Below are positions 36,538 through 47,800 of a stretch of 64,000 bases of DNA, piece after piece (positions within the stretch are counted from its first letter, which is position 1; every line of letters begins with the position of its first letter). The position numbers were made by a program, and so were the translations under genes. The DNA is taken from contig JADKGC010000005.1 of the NCBI GenBank assembly GCA_016717205.1, positions 1-64,000 on the forward strand, given 5' to 3'. This DNA is from Candidatus Flexifilum breve. Lineage in GTDB: Bacteria; Chloroflexota; Anaerolineae; Aggregatilineales; Phototrophicaceae. The notes beneath the pieces are model-generated. The model was not told the DNA's origin. It saw nothing but the letters and a program-made list of their open reading frames with translations, and ran no database searches.

Positions 36538-36961
36538 CCAACGAACAAGGGTAATCGCCGAGCGCGAGCAGCAGTTCGCGCTCGTCCAGTCGCTCCTCAG
36601 CATTGAGGCGCAGCAAATACACGGTGACACGTCCAGTTGCGGTCAATGGCTGGATGTGTGCGCCGTCGAGCCGGAAGTGTTCAGACCAGATTTGCTGGCG
36701 CGGATTGAAAAGTGGGACAATCTGCCCGCCTGCCGTCCAATCGACCGAACTGAGATCGCTGCCCTTATAGCTGTTGCACCAGTAGCAGCTCAAGCAGAGG
36801 TTGTGTTCGGCGGTTTCCCCACCGTGTTTCTCGGCAATGACATGATCGATAGCGAAGTCGATGGCGCGGTCGCCTTCGCCCATGAGGCAGTATTCGCAGC
36901 AACTTTGAGCGCGCTCGATAACTTGGCGGCGAAGGGCAGCCGGAATGTAAGTATCGCTCAA
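36527..36961 (-). CDS. HNH endonuclease
   Basis: 144 residues with CCEYC, FAIDHVIAEKHGGETAEHNL and CLSCYWCNSYKGSDL, the core of the HNH family including zinc cysteines. HNH proteins cut or nick DNA using one metal ion. Its ATG overlaps the stop of the 85-aa gene (ATGA). It is the last gene of the DISARM-like operon, but it could also be a separate two-gene unit with the 85-aa protein, since such pairs occur alone in other genomes. Confidence 0.88.
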   Translation of the reverse strand: MSDTYIPAALRRQVIERAQSCCEYCLMGEGDRAIDFAIDHVIAEKHGGETAEHNLCLSCYWCNSYKGSDLSSVDWTAGGQIVPLFNPRQQIWSEHFRLDGAHIQPLTATGRVTVYLLRLNAEERLDERELLLALGDYPCSLATG

Positions 36962-37215
36962 CTCGCCTGCGCTTTCAGCTTGAGCTTTGCTTTTGCCTTG
37001 ACCAGCGTCAGCAGATGATCAATTTCGCGGAATTCCTCCATCTCCGACCGCTCATCATCGCTCAGGCTGCCGGTGCGATTCTTCTCAAGCAGGGCATGAG
37101 CGCGTTCCTGAAGTTCCTGAGGCAGGCGATAGCCCGCGATTTCATTCAACGAAGGTGCTGCACCAAGAAAGTCAGTCACCACGTCTTTGATCGTTTTCGG
37201 GGGAGCGTTTGTCAT
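36958..37215 (-). CDS. Small helical protein paired with HNH nuclease
   Basis: 85 residues from ATG 37215. YRLPQELQERAHALLEKNRT then GSLSDDERSEMEEF and a Lys/Ala-rich tail indicate a short all-helical protein. Proteins with this pattern often precede HNH genes, and the ATGA overlap here supports coupling. An antitoxin or partner role for the nuclease is inferred, not shown. About 100 bases separate it from the 173-aa gene. Confidence 0.65.
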   Translation of the reverse strand: MTNAPPKTIKDVVTDFLGAAPSLNEIAGYRLPQELQERAHALLEKNRTGSLSDDERSEMEEFREIDHLLTLVKAKAKLKLKAQAS

Positions 37216-37316
37216 ATGTATCTCACACTTAAACTCAGCCCAACCGGGAGTGCAGCGTACTGATACGACTCTAATTATAGCATCAGCCGAATTACACACA
37301 CCCTTATTCAGGGTTG

Positions 37317-37838
37317 CTAGGGTTTGTGCTTTTCCATAAGCTGGCGAACATACTCTTCTAGGAGCGATTGACCTGAGCCATGCCCTTCTGCGCGGGCAAG
37401 GATGTTGAAGCGCTCTTTCTCTTCTGCGTTCTCAAATTCAACACAAATGAGATTGCGTTCACCATCGTGGGCGTGGGCATACCATATCTGATCGATCTCG
37501 ACGACCGTATCCTGAATACGTCTGAACTGGACAATGAAGGGTGAACCGCGATACTCGATACTTCTCCGCTCTTTGTGCTCATCCAAATATCCAGCTTCTT
37601 CTTTCGAGAGAAACGACCGCGCATTCTCAGAGTCTAAATCGTCGTGAGTAGCGATTGCTGTTTCAACGACATGTCCCAGTCCGTTTTGCCAGATGTCTTC
37701 AAATTTCGCCCATGTCTCATCCCGTGATAGACCTTTGCGAGCTTTGTACTTCCCGAAAATGCTGTAGGGCGAATACGGATTAACGGCGATGAGTTGATGA
37801 ACACTGCTCTTAAATCTTGGTGCACAGCAAATTTCCAC
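37317..37838 (-). CDS. Uncharacterised protein of the DISARM-like operon
   Basis: 173 residues. I chose GTG 37838 (VEICCAPRFKSS), which follows AGGAG by 7 bases. The in-frame ATG at 38189 would place over 100 residues inside the methyltransferase gene. The sequence has a helical middle (ETWAKFEDIWQNGLGHVVET), a beta-rich part (SPFIVQFRRIQDTVVEIDQI) and a basic helical end. No family is recognised. It starts 20 bases after the methyltransferase stop and is probably a component of the same system. Confidence 0.6.
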   Translation of the reverse strand: MEICCAPRFKSSVHQLIAVNPYSPYSIFGKYKARKGLSRDETWAKFEDIWQNGLGHVVETAIATHDDLDSENARSFLSKEEAGYLDEHKERRSIEYRGSPFIVQFRRIQDTVVEIDQIWYAHAHDGERNLICVEFENAEEKERFNILARAEGHGSGQSLLEEYVRQLMEKHKP

Positions 37839-37857
37839 AATCTTTCTCCTGTAATAT

Positions 37858-40800
37858 CTATGAGACGTTGTGTGCTGCCCGCGCATCCCCCGGCGGTGGA
37901 TCGAGCGGTGTGACGTACAGCGAGACATCCGGGACGAGCATGGTGCCGCCACCTTTCGGTGCGGGAACTTCGATCTTGGGCAGCGCGGCAAGCTGATCGT
38001 ACACATCGAGGATGGCTTCTTTGGTGATGTAGCTGCCGAACCTCTCCACATCCTTGCGTTTGACGATGGGAAAGGTCTCCATAATGTAATCCGCGTCGTC
38101 GCGGCTGATGCCGTACAGGTGGAAGTAAAGCGCATCGAGTTCGGCACGCATAGCGAAGCGGCGATCATCGTCCCACTTGAACGCTGCACCGTGATAACCC
38201 ATGTCCTGAGCGAAGGCTTTCAAGTCCCATGCCGTATACGTGAGTTCGAGCACACGTGGAGCGATGAAATTGAGTAGGGAGGGGGTGTAACAGTGTGGTG
38301 GGATGATGGGGAGTTGTCTAAAAACGTGGTATTTCATGTGTGTTCCACCAATTTTCTGACGCGCAGCAAAATCTCCGACGTAACTGTTTAGACCTGCAAC
38401 TAACCCTGCAACACGCTGCTTTTCATTGGGAAACATCAACAAAAAGGTATCACCGCATCCCGAAATTGGAGCAATTCCCGCTATCGTGGTGCGCTCGTTT
38501 GTTGAGTTTGTTATGTCGCGCCAGCCTAGAAGCCAATCTGAACTCCAACTAGATAGCCTTTCTTGCACATTACGGCGATCCACCCAATAGCGCGGCATGA
38601 CCAACGCGGAAACTTTGCGCTTTTCATCAACGGTAAAATCACGCACCTCACCACCATCATATGTCGCCCATCGATGATCGTACTGATGCATCATTTTAGC
38701 TTCATAGAGGGGCAGGTATCCTGGCAGTGGTATTCTGTTGTAGCAGTGATGGCGCAGATTCAGCTTTCGCCATCGTTTGATCCTGATAAATTGCACATCT
38801 TTGACAAAATGATTGCCTTTCAACCTGAAACCCGCTCGAAGCATTTCGTCAGCAGTACGGAACAATCCAGAGTCATTCGACATGTGCAGCATTGCAGCAA
38901 ACCGGATATTCCAAGGGTTGTCTAGAACGTCTCCATCCTCGTTTTCCAGCATCATCACAGGGACGCGCCGATAGATGGCTGTTGCGATTTCGGCATCACG
39001 TTTGTTGCGAAAAATCGCGGCTGTGCGGGTGTTCGGATTTAAAAGTTCGATCGCACCTTGTGACAAGGTGAATTGACGACTGGTGTCACTTAATTGTGAT
39101 GCGTTTGTATTCCAGAACGAAAAAAGCGAAGCGTTACTTTGGATTTTTCCTGCTAGTGTGATAAGACAAAAATGAGGATGAGTTCGATGAATGTGGGGGA
39201 ATATCGCCTCCAAATTGACAAAATCATGAAAGCTGACGAGCCGCCTTGCAGCCATTAGATCAGCGAAAAAGAACTTGTTCGTATCAGAAGTAGCTATATC
39301 GCTCTGGATGATAAAACCTGCAAATCCGTCAACAGAAACAATCATTCGATTTGTTTCTGCAAACATAGCATAAGTATTCACATCACCCCGCCCAGTCAAC
39401 GGATAGTGCCCACTATTGCGAATAAAATGCGATTCACCATCAGCGCGACGCAAATCAGAAGCAAAGGCATCATACACATAAGCGTCTGTTTCCAAGAGTG
39501 CCTCAATCATGCTCCGCCTAGCGGCGGCATTTGGCGCTTTGGCAATATCGGGGATGCGTGCGGCAAACCATTCTTTCTCTTGTATTTTGATGCGTTCCCA
39601 TGGGGGATTACCAAGAACGCAGTCAAAACCACTTGTCCAGCCCATCGGGGCGGTGGGGTCTGGCGCATCCAGCACGCGGAACACATCTGGAAACTCGCAG
39701 TGCCAGTGGAAGAAGTGATACTGCTCGGTTAAACGCTCCACTTCGGCACGTATCTCATTAAATTCCTCGTCAAACGGATCGGCACAGAAGCGGTTAAATA
39801 CAGCATCGGTCAGTGCGGGAACTTCCGGTCGCTTGTCCCACACAAAAGCGGCGCACCATGCATTCGCCACTGTGCAGGCGCGGCGGTAGTCGTCACTCTG
39901 GCGTAGCGCAGCGTAGTAGGCTTCTTTCTGCTCCCACTCGCTCAGGTTCGAGTCCGGCGCTTCGTCCAACTGCGCCCAACTAAACGAGAGCGCACGGTAA
40001 TCGGCGGGTGGGTCAAACAGCGGAAGCTGTCCGGTTTCACGGGCGCGGCGTTCAGCACGGTTCAGCTTTTTCAAGCGGGTCGCGTCGGCTTTGCTATCGC
40101 CTTCAATGGCGTTAAAGGCGTCATCGGGGATACCGCGCGCCATCAACGCCGGGGTCGCGCCGAGCAAGCTGTTGCCGACGAGGATGCGGTGATCAAGGAA
40201 CGAGAGCGGCTTGCCCGGTTCCAGCGATTCCAGCCACAGGTTCACCTTGCACAGCTCGACTGCCCATTCGTTCAGGTCAACGCCGTACAGACAGTGGGCG
40301 ATCACCTCGCGCAGCGCCGTTTCATATGCTTCGGGCGCAGGTTCTTCTTCGCCTGTGCGGACGCTCGCCAACACTTTCGCCAGTCGATAGGCAGCGGCGA
40401 TCAAGAAGTGACCACTGCCGCACGCCGGGTCGCAGATTTTCAGGTTGAGCAGTGCTTTTGTCGGTTCTTTATCGCGGCGGGCGCGCTCGATAACCGGATC
40501 AAGCGCGCTGTCGAGCAGGGCGCTGATCAGCGGGGAGGGGGTGTAGTAGCTGCCCGTCGTCTTGCGCTCGCTGCCGCTGACCGACTGCAAAACGAAGGTA
40601 CGCGCCGGGATGTCGATCACCGGGCGCAGTTCGAGCAGGCTTTCATACACGCTGCCCAGTTCTTCCGCACCCAAGTGCTTGTAATCGACCGTGCGCAGCG
40701 TCCGCGACGATTTATCCATCCGAAATGCAAGCGAGAACACCGCTTTCAGCAGGTGGACATTGGCGAGCTTGGCATCGATCAAGTCCGGCACAGCGCGGTC

Positions 40801-41928
40801 GCTGAACAGGAACGATCCGAGCTTCGGTAGCGCGAGCTGTGCCGCCAAGCCGTTGTATTCCCCAGAGAGTAGGCGCATCACCAAACGAAGCTGCTCCCAC
40901 AGGTCGCTGTGTTCCGATCCCTTGATGCGCTCCGCCATGTTGCGCAGCCGACGGGTAGAGTAGTGTTCGTTGTAAATCTGCCGTGCCTCTTCCGGGGCAG
41001 TCGGGTCATACAGTTTTTCGCGGTCTTCGGCGGTGAACAGGATGATCAGCCGGTAGACCAGCCGCAGTAGCTGGCGATAAACCTCCAAGTTGGTTACTTC
41101 GCCGTTCTGCAAACGGTCGCGCAGAACCGTGTTAGCAGGGTGTTCGATGAAGCCCACACCGAGCGCCTCAATCGCCGCTTGCACGCCGTCCCGCAGTTGA
41201 TCAAGGGCACGCGTGCCGGTCTCTTGCGCAGCTTTCGACCAGCGTTCCAGCCAACAGTCCTTCGGATTACCGTCGAGTCCCTCAACCCGTGATTGATGGC
41301 ACAGCAGCCACATCAGGAAGAAATCCGGGTAGCGCTCGCCGTCCATCATCGCTTGCAGGTCGAACTCGACGAACGCCTGCCGGGTCAGGCTGGCGTTATC
41401 ACGGAGGATGCGCAGTTTCAGCCCGTTCGAGACAAAGCCCCAGTGCGCCGAGTCGTCGCGGTTGAGATACACCTGCATCAGGCTGTGGGGGATCATGGTC
41501 GCTGCACCGGGAATACCAGGGGTGCGCTTATCGATCTCAATGTTGCAGCCCAACAGGTGGATCGGAATCTGCTCCCATCGGTGTGAGATTGGATAGGTCT
41601 TCCCATCAATGACGACGGCGTTGGCGGGCGCAACACGTCCGTAGTCCAGCGCCCGGAACAGTGGCAGCAACCAACGCTCACGGGTGATGCTCGTGCCGGG
41701 ATCATTCGGTAACAGTTTCTCGCGTGCTGCTGTGAAGTTTGCCCATGCGGATTGCAGCGCGTTCCACGCGCCGTTGATTGCTTCGTTCAGGCGCTCACCC
41801 GGTCGGTGATAGGCATCAGGCGTCAAACCGCCGAGGTTGGCATCTCCATCGGCAACCCGCTGAAGCAGATCAGGAGGCAGCAGCATTCCTTCGGAGCGAA
41901 TAGTCATGAAGGCGTTGGTTGCGCGCAT
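37858..41928 (-). CDS. Eco57I/PglX-type adenine methyltransferase (DrmMI-like)
   Basis: 1356 residues. The SAM-binding motif ICDPACGSGHFLIAAAYRLA is near residue 495 and the catalytic NPPW (CVLGNPPWERIKIQ) near 772, the signature of N6-adenine methyltransferases of the gamma class. A long N-terminal helical region and a C-terminal target-recognition-like region (MKYHVFRQLPIIPP) fit the Eco57I/PglX layout. PglX in BREX and DrmMI in DISARM have this form and mark self DNA. Here the neighbours are SNF2 and YprA/DrmA-type helicases, not BREX genes, so DISARM-like is the better reading. It starts 2 bases after the SNF2 stop. Confidence 0.9.
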   Translation of the reverse strand: MRATNAFMTIRSEGMLLPPDLLQRVADGDANLGGLTPDAYHRPGERLNEAINGAWNALQSAWANFTAAREKLLPNDPGTSITRERWLLPLFRALDYGRVAPANAVVIDGKTYPISHRWEQIPIHLLGCNIEIDKRTPGIPGAATMIPHSLMQVYLNRDDSAHWGFVSNGLKLRILRDNASLTRQAFVEFDLQAMMDGERYPDFFLMWLLCHQSRVEGLDGNPKDCWLERWSKAAQETGTRALDQLRDGVQAAIEALGVGFIEHPANTVLRDRLQNGEVTNLEVYRQLLRLVYRLIILFTAEDREKLYDPTAPEEARQIYNEHYSTRRLRNMAERIKGSEHSDLWEQLRLVMRLLSGEYNGLAAQLALPKLGSFLFSDRAVPDLIDAKLANVHLLKAVFSLAFRMDKSSRTLRTVDYKHLGAEELGSVYESLLELRPVIDIPARTFVLQSVSGSERKTTGSYYTPSPLISALLDSALDPVIERARRDKEPTKALLNLKICDPACGSGHFLIAAAYRLAKVLASVRTGEEEPAPEAYETALREVIAHCLYGVDLNEWAVELCKVNLWLESLEPGKPLSFLDHRILVGNSLLGATPALMARGIPDDAFNAIEGDSKADATRLKKLNRAERRARETGQLPLFDPPADYRALSFSWAQLDEAPDSNLSEWEQKEAYYAALRQSDDYRRACTVANAWCAAFVWDKRPEVPALTDAVFNRFCADPFDEEFNEIRAEVERLTEQYHFFHWHCEFPDVFRVLDAPDPTAPMGWTSGFDCVLGNPPWERIKIQEKEWFAARIPDIAKAPNAAARRSMIEALLETDAYVYDAFASDLRRADGESHFIRNSGHYPLTGRGDVNTYAMFAETNRMIVSVDGFAGFIIQSDIATSDTNKFFFADLMAARRLVSFHDFVNLEAIFPHIHRTHPHFCLITLAGKIQSNASLFSFWNTNASQLSDTSRQFTLSQGAIELLNPNTRTAAIFRNKRDAEIATAIYRRVPVMMLENEDGDVLDNPWNIRFAAMLHMSNDSGLFRTADEMLRAGFRLKGNHFVKDVQFIRIKRWRKLNLRHHCYNRIPLPGYLPLYEAKMMHQYDHRWATYDGGEVRDFTVDEKRKVSALVMPRYWVDRRNVQERLSSWSSDWLLGWRDITNSTNERTTIAGIAPISGCGDTFLLMFPNEKQRVAGLVAGLNSYVGDFAARQKIGGTHMKYHVFRQLPIIPPHCYTPSLLNFIAPRVLELTYTAWDLKAFAQDMGYHGAAFKWDDDRRFAMRAELDALYFHLYGISRDDADYIMETFPIVKRKDVERFGSYITKEAILDVYDQLAALPKIEVPAPKGGGTMLVPDVSLYVTPLDPPPGDARAAHNVS

Positions 41929-41930
41929 AC

Positions 41931-44822
41931 TCAGGCTTTCCTTGCAGGCAGAAACACATAAATGCCGAGAATATCCGGCGCGGTCTGGGCTTGAATATCA
42001 TAGGTCAAGCGCGAACGTCCCGCATCGCGGGCATGGCGGCGGCTGGCTTCGCGGACGCGGCGATGTGCGTCGAGCAGTGCTGCGCCTCGTTCGGCGGCAG
42101 CAGACTCCAGCGCCGGGCGGAGCGCGTCGAAGCCATCGACCACGCGCCGGACGAATTCACTTGCCATTTCGGGCGGTACATTTTCGTCAGGTTCTAGAGT
42201 CAGCAGCCGGTCGGCGGCGACTGAATCCAGCCAAGCGGCGTTATCTGGTGCGCCTTCAAACGCGAGGACGGCACAGTCCTCCGCCAGCAGGGGACGCTGT
42301 TCGTTCCCAAGGCGTGTGATCAGGTGAAAACGGAAGCGGACAATCAGCAGCGTGGTGCGCCGCTCAACCCCGCGAGTGCGGATCGCGCCGCTGCGACGCG
42401 CTTTTCCGTCCGCACTCGAGTCCAGTGCCGTGTCGAGAGTGTAGGTCGCCAGTGCCTCAACCAGCGGGCTGGTGCGTGTCAGGTACACTTCTTTGTCACC
42501 GACGGGCAGACTGTACCGCGCCGTGAAGCTCAGCTTCTCGTACCGATCCCTGAGCGCGCGCGGGGTTTCCGCCAAGTCGAACCGATCCGTTTCCAAGCCG
42601 AGTTCAACCACCCCACTTTGCAGCGTCACCGCGTCCCGCATGAACCGCGTGACATCCACGCCTGCACCAATCGCGTTTTGCATCGCGGTCAGTTCAGCGA
42701 AAACCTCAGCCGGTTTGATCGCCTCTTGCGCGAATACTGTGCGGTTACGCCGCTCACGCTCAACTGCAATGTCCCAGCGCTTTTCAATATCGCTGCGCTG
42801 TGGTTTCATGAACTCCTCGAAACCGGGGAGGAACTGCGCCTCAATTCCCGAATCCTCTTTCAACAGCAGTCCCTCGAAGATCGCATCGATCACCAATGAT
42901 GTGTCGGCTGGAATCGGGACCGATATTCCCAACGTGCTGCGAATCTTCTGATGCTTTCTCAGCAGCACGTCCAGCACAATCCCATCGATCTGGTTATCGA
43001 CACCGTAGCATGTCGCTACGCGGACAACTGGCTTGTACTGCCCGTAGCGGTCAACACGCCCTTCGCGCTGCTCGTGCCGCGTCGGGTTCCACGAGAGATC
43101 GTAGTGGATGACCGCATCGAAGCCCTCTTGTAGGTTGATCCCTTCGCTCAAACAGTCCGTGCAAACTAGGATGCGCCGTTCAGCACTGGCAAGCGCCCGC
43201 ACGCGCGTTTCGCGCTCGTCGGGTGGGAGCAGCCCTGTCACACCAATGATCTCAACCCGTGACAGCGCCTCACGGAGCGCACTGACCACATAGTCCACCG
43301 TGGGAATGAAGCGGCAGAAGATGATCGGATGATAGCCATCTTTGACCATCTGGCGCACCAGCGCGACTAACTGCTTGAGTTTGTTGTCAATCTCAATGCC
43401 CCGTTCGAGAAGCTGTTTTGCCTCGCGCTCTAGTTCGCGGAGGCTGCGGCGATCTGCCGTATCCAAGTCAGGATCGGTGAAATCGCTGCCGGGAATGATA
43501 TCAATCCCCTCGGTCGCTTCGTCCGCCATCACATCCAGCACTGTACGCACACCAATGGCTTCGACATCTTCATCGGTTTCCGCCGCTGCTGTTGCCGCGC
43601 GACTCTTGAGTGTTGCTGCCGCTGCCGCCGGGCTGGACGCCAGCGAACGCAGCAGCGCCAACGCTGACCACCAGCGTACCCGCTGCCGGTAGGTCGCATC
43701 AGATGTTCTCACCACCTTGCGTGCATAATCGAGTGCCCGCTGAAAGAGCTGGCGATATTCCGGTGTCAGCGTATGCGTGCACAGATCGTGCAGGGGATGA
43801 CCTGCGTCATTCAGATACTCACGATCAGGAAAAGGCGTATTCGCGTAAAGCTGCTCATCGAGTCTGGTTAGGTCGTCGCGCCGCCGCTGCACAAAAAAAC
43901 GGGCAAGTTCGCGGCGTTTCGCTTCATTGTGCGTTCCCGATAGATCAAGCGGCAGATCGGCGAGGTCTGGATTGAGCAGCGTTAGCAGTGAGCGAAACGC
44001 ATCTTCATCGCCGCTGTGCGGGGTCGCTGTCACCAAGACAACATGACGGTTAGGATTTTCTGCCAGCGCGCTGATCAGTTCATAGCGGCGGTGTCTTCCA
44101 GTGCGGCGCTCCGTTGCGTGTGCGACCGTATGTGCTTCGTCCACAATCACGAATTCAGGACAGTGGCGAGCGAAATCATCCCGCCGCTGCTCGGATTTGA
44201 TGAAATCGGTGGACACAATCACGTAAGGATAGTGATCAAACAGCGACTCGTTCAAGCGGAGACGGACGTTTCTCTCAAGGCGTGTGGCGGTACTCGAAAG
44301 CACCAACTCCGCGTCGATGTGGAACTTACTGGCAAGTTCCTTTTGCCACTGCTCCGCCAAATGCGGTGGGCACAAAATAGCAAGACGTTTGATCTCGCCC
44401 CGATCAAGCAGTTCTCGCGCAATGAGCAGGGCTTCGATGGTTTTGCCGATGCCCACGTCGTCAGCGATTAGCAAGCGCACGGGATCGAGTTTGAGTGCCA
44501 TCATCAGCGGCACGAGCTGATAGGGTCGCGGCTCAACATTGATGCGCCCAAAAGACCGGAACGGCCCCGCGCTGGATCGAAAGCCGAGACGAATAGCATC
44601 CCGCAGCAATCGAGCCGAACGATAGTCGCCTACAATCGCAGGATTCGGCAGGGGAAAAACAGCGGACTCTACAGGTTCAATGGCTCTTAGAATGCCTGAA
44701 GTCTCATCTTCGTTCCCGCCCAGCGGACGAGCCAGCAGCAGCTTCTCGGTTGAACCGGGCAGCACGACCCATTCCCGACCACGCGCGCGTATCAGCGATC
44801 CGATACTGAATTGATCGGTCAT
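41931..44822 (-). CDS. SNF2-family helicase (DrmD-like)
   Basis: 963 residues. Walker A DDVGIGKTIEALLIAREL is near residue 119, DEAH-type box IVDEAHTVA near 228, LVTATPHSGDEDAF, and helicase C motifs VCTDCLSEGINLQEG and NPTRHEQREGRVDRYGQ near 550-600. This is the RapA/HepA-like SNF2 form seen as DrmD in class 1 DISARM. Such translocases move along double-stranded DNA. Its ATG overlaps the stop of the upstream helicase gene (ATGA), and the methyltransferase follows at once, so the three are one transcription unit. Confidence 0.92.
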   Translation of the reverse strand: MTDQFSIGSLIRARGREWVVLPGSTEKLLLARPLGGNEDETSGILRAIEPVESAVFPLPNPAIVGDYRSARLLRDAIRLGFRSSAGPFRSFGRINVEPRPYQLVPLMMALKLDPVRLLIADDVGIGKTIEALLIARELLDRGEIKRLAILCPPHLAEQWQKELASKFHIDAELVLSSTATRLERNVRLRLNESLFDHYPYVIVSTDFIKSEQRRDDFARHCPEFVIVDEAHTVAHATERRTGRHRRYELISALAENPNRHVVLVTATPHSGDEDAFRSLLTLLNPDLADLPLDLSGTHNEAKRRELARFFVQRRRDDLTRLDEQLYANTPFPDREYLNDAGHPLHDLCTHTLTPEYRQLFQRALDYARKVVRTSDATYRQRVRWWSALALLRSLASSPAAAAATLKSRAATAAAETDEDVEAIGVRTVLDVMADEATEGIDIIPGSDFTDPDLDTADRRSLRELEREAKQLLERGIEIDNKLKQLVALVRQMVKDGYHPIIFCRFIPTVDYVVSALREALSRVEIIGVTGLLPPDERETRVRALASAERRILVCTDCLSEGINLQEGFDAVIHYDLSWNPTRHEQREGRVDRYGQYKPVVRVATCYGVDNQIDGIVLDVLLRKHQKIRSTLGISVPIPADTSLVIDAIFEGLLLKEDSGIEAQFLPGFEEFMKPQRSDIEKRWDIAVERERRNRTVFAQEAIKPAEVFAELTAMQNAIGAGVDVTRFMRDAVTLQSGVVELGLETDRFDLAETPRALRDRYEKLSFTARYSLPVGDKEVYLTRTSPLVEALATYTLDTALDSSADGKARRSGAIRTRGVERRTTLLIVRFRFHLITRLGNEQRPLLAEDCAVLAFEGAPDNAAWLDSVAADRLLTLEPDENVPPEMASEFVRRVVDGFDALRPALESAAAERGAALLDAHRRVREASRRHARDAGRSRLTYDIQAQTAPDILGIYVFLPARKA

Positions 44823-47800
44823 ACTGTTCCCCCGAAGATATGCGGATAGCGAGCGATTATTTTGTCCCAGTCATCACGGTAGCCAAAACGGACAACGAGA
44901 TAGCCTTCGTCTTCCATGCACACAGTCTGGGCAGTGTCTCGTTGAGAGCGGCGGTCTTGGTCATGGTGTGAGCCATCGACATAGACAACTGTGTATTGGT
45001 CACGATAGACGAAATCAGGGCGCGTGTTGCAGGCATCCACGTGGATTTGGCTGTCATCCGGCAGACGGCAGCCCTTTCGCTCCAAGTACACAAGCCAATC
45101 CCGTTCCAGTTCGGACTCGCAGCGAGCGAGGAGGCGCTCCAGGTGTTCAGAGCGTGCTGCATGAACGGGGCTTGATTCCACGGATGACTGACTCAGCAGC
45201 ATCAGGTAATCACGAATGCGTTTTCGATCCAATAGCTCGTGCTCGCGCTGATTTCCGTAACTCAGCAGGCAGTCATAGCAGGCAGCTTCGCACAGTTCCT
45301 TTGCGTTTGGATGACGCCCGCGATCTACGCCCGTTTCAGGGTCAAAGTGGCAAATTTCCAGCGCTATCTGTGCCACCCGGGCTAAAGCGCCCGCTTCATC
45401 AACCAATCGACGCAACACACCTGCCCCACCCTCCGCCGCCTCATAGAAAAGCAGCAGGCGACGGTTCTGGTCATCCGGCAGCGGTTCGGCTGCCAATTCA
45501 CTATCTTCAAGCTGGTAGACGGTCTGAATGGCGCGTTTGAGCGCTGTTTGAAGCGATGCCATTGCTTCTAGTTCAAGTGCTTCTACAGGCTCAAACAGGA
45601 GGCAGTTCCGGCTGTCCTCCACGTATGGAATGACGCGCCGTGTACGCTGCGACATCCGGTCATCAAGATCATCCTGTTCTTCATTGTTTTTCTCCCAGTA
45701 TCCGCGCTCAATGTCGAGCACGAAACCAAACTGGCGCTTCTGCTTGCGACGTGCCCATCCCAGATTGATTCGCCACAGTGAGGCGGTCTGAGCATAAGTG
45801 AGCGTCGCCAGATGCTCAGAATCGGGATTGGTGAGGACGCGGGCTGTTTGTGCTTCGAGCCGTCCATTCTTTTCAGCAAACCGTACCCCGGAGCGAAGGT
45901 CATAGCCCAACCTTAGACGCTCCTCCTCGTCAGCATTGATGCGATCCCGACGGCGCGTCACTACGTTTTGCATTTTCAACATGGGTTGAGGCAGGGCGGT
46001 TTCCAGTGGTTTACCGCAGCGCTGGCATAAATCATATGAGTCCTCGCCTCGCAGTGGGTGGAGGTATCCACAGTGAATACACTGCTTGAGGCGAAGCGTG
46101 AGAATGTCTTCATCGTCTTCTCGCAAAGGGAGAATGACTTGATTGATGATGTAGCGCGATCCTTCGTGGTAAACAATCGAGCGTGGACCAAATTCGGAAA
46201 TCGCCAAGAAGCGTGGGCGGGAGAGGAAGTTTTCTTCCTTTGAGCGTCGTCCCGGAATGTAAGCTGACACTGGAAGGCGAGGGAAACTGTAACCGGGCAA
46301 GAAGCCTTCTGTGGCAAAATAGCGGTAACTATAGAAGTCTGACTGCGCTTGATTATCAATTTCTGTAAGCAGCCGAAGTTGTTTTTCTGCGTCTCTTCGC
46401 AGCGTTTCGGCGGCTTTCTTGTCGCTGGCGCTCCGTGAGGCATCACGAACGATCCGCCCCTGCACTTCCGCTTGCTTCAGCGCTGAACGATATAACTCAC
46501 GCCACCGATCACAGGTCAGATCAAACGCTCGAACAATCGTCTTGAACGTCGCATCCAGAAGATCGCCGGGGTTTTCAACGCCATCAATCATTGACAGAAA
46601 ATGTTCAGCACGGCGACGAGCATCCCTGTTTGGCTTCGCTGCTTCAGCGGATTTCAGCACATCCACTTGGAGATCAAGCGCTGGTTCATCACCCTCTACA
46701 TTCAAAATATCCTTTGGCGTTTTCCCTAAGTCAATTTCCGTTTCCGCCAGCCAAATTGAATGGAGATGGGCGCGGATCAAATCAGGATTTGTCAAGTCGA
46801 TACGCGGTGGCGCAACTTGTCCAGCAACCATCAACTCCGGTCGTCGAAAGAAATACTGATCGTGAGGGCTGCGTCCTGCACAATAGGTAAAAACAAGAGC
46901 GGGCTGCCCACTTCGTCCGGCACGCCCCGAGCGCTGCGCATAGTTCGCCGGAGTTGGCGGCACATTCCTCATGTTTACGACATTGAGTTCGGCAATGTCA
47001 ACGCCTAACTCCATCGTGGGAGAACAATATAGAATAGGAAGCTGCCCGGCGCGGAATCTTTTCTCTCGGTCTTCCCGTTGGATGGTAGGCACCTGAGCTG
47101 TATGTTCGCGTGCTTCGAATCCCGTGAGGAATGTCCCCATCGACCGGTAGAACTCGACAAAGAATGGATTCGGGCGAGCGCCATCTTTCGGCGGACGAGG
47201 TACACGAACTGGGTCGTGGAATGCCCGTTCGCCCGTTCCGGCAAACCAAAGCATTGCCCCAGCATTAAGTTGATAGCCGGGGACATCTTCTCGATCTTTT
47301 GGCTCTACAACTACCTCAACCAATCCAGCGACTTTCAGCGCCTCGAAAAGCTGCTGGATTAGCACATTGGTGTCTTCAATACTGAGTTTGTCAGCGAGAT
47401 CTGGGAACGTTCCTGAGCGCCGCAAAAATGCTCCAAACCGTCCTCTGGCAGATAGATATCGATGCCCCTGAGAGTCATCCTTGCCTGATGCACGGGGAAA
47501 CGCTATCGATGCAAATTGCATTTGCTCGTCTTCATCGATAGCCCAAGGTTCCCGAAGTCTTTGATAGCTGACTTGCTTGATGCGGTCTTGGAGTACAGGA
47601 TCGAGATACACCACCTTGAGCGCAAGATCACGTCGTAGGGTATCCAAGAGAACCTTCGCAATATATGCGCGCGTTTGGGGCGTAGCAGAAGTTAGGGCAG
47701 TCGTTGTGACGCCCCAAACATCCTCCGCCTCACAAACGTCCTTAAGCCCTTCATATTCGATTCGCAGCAAGCCGCATTGTTCGAGGTTAGGGAGCGCAAC

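Noticed and set aside
37839..38189. N-terminal extension of the 173-aa protein
   Set aside because: It lies inside the methyltransferase gene and reads as Ser/Arg-rich shadow sequence; GTG 37838 has a good ribosome site.
40189..40830. 213-aa ORF antisense to the methyltransferase
   Set aside because: It lies opposite the SAM-binding region of the methyltransferase and contains Arg/Gln-rich, non-globular sequence.
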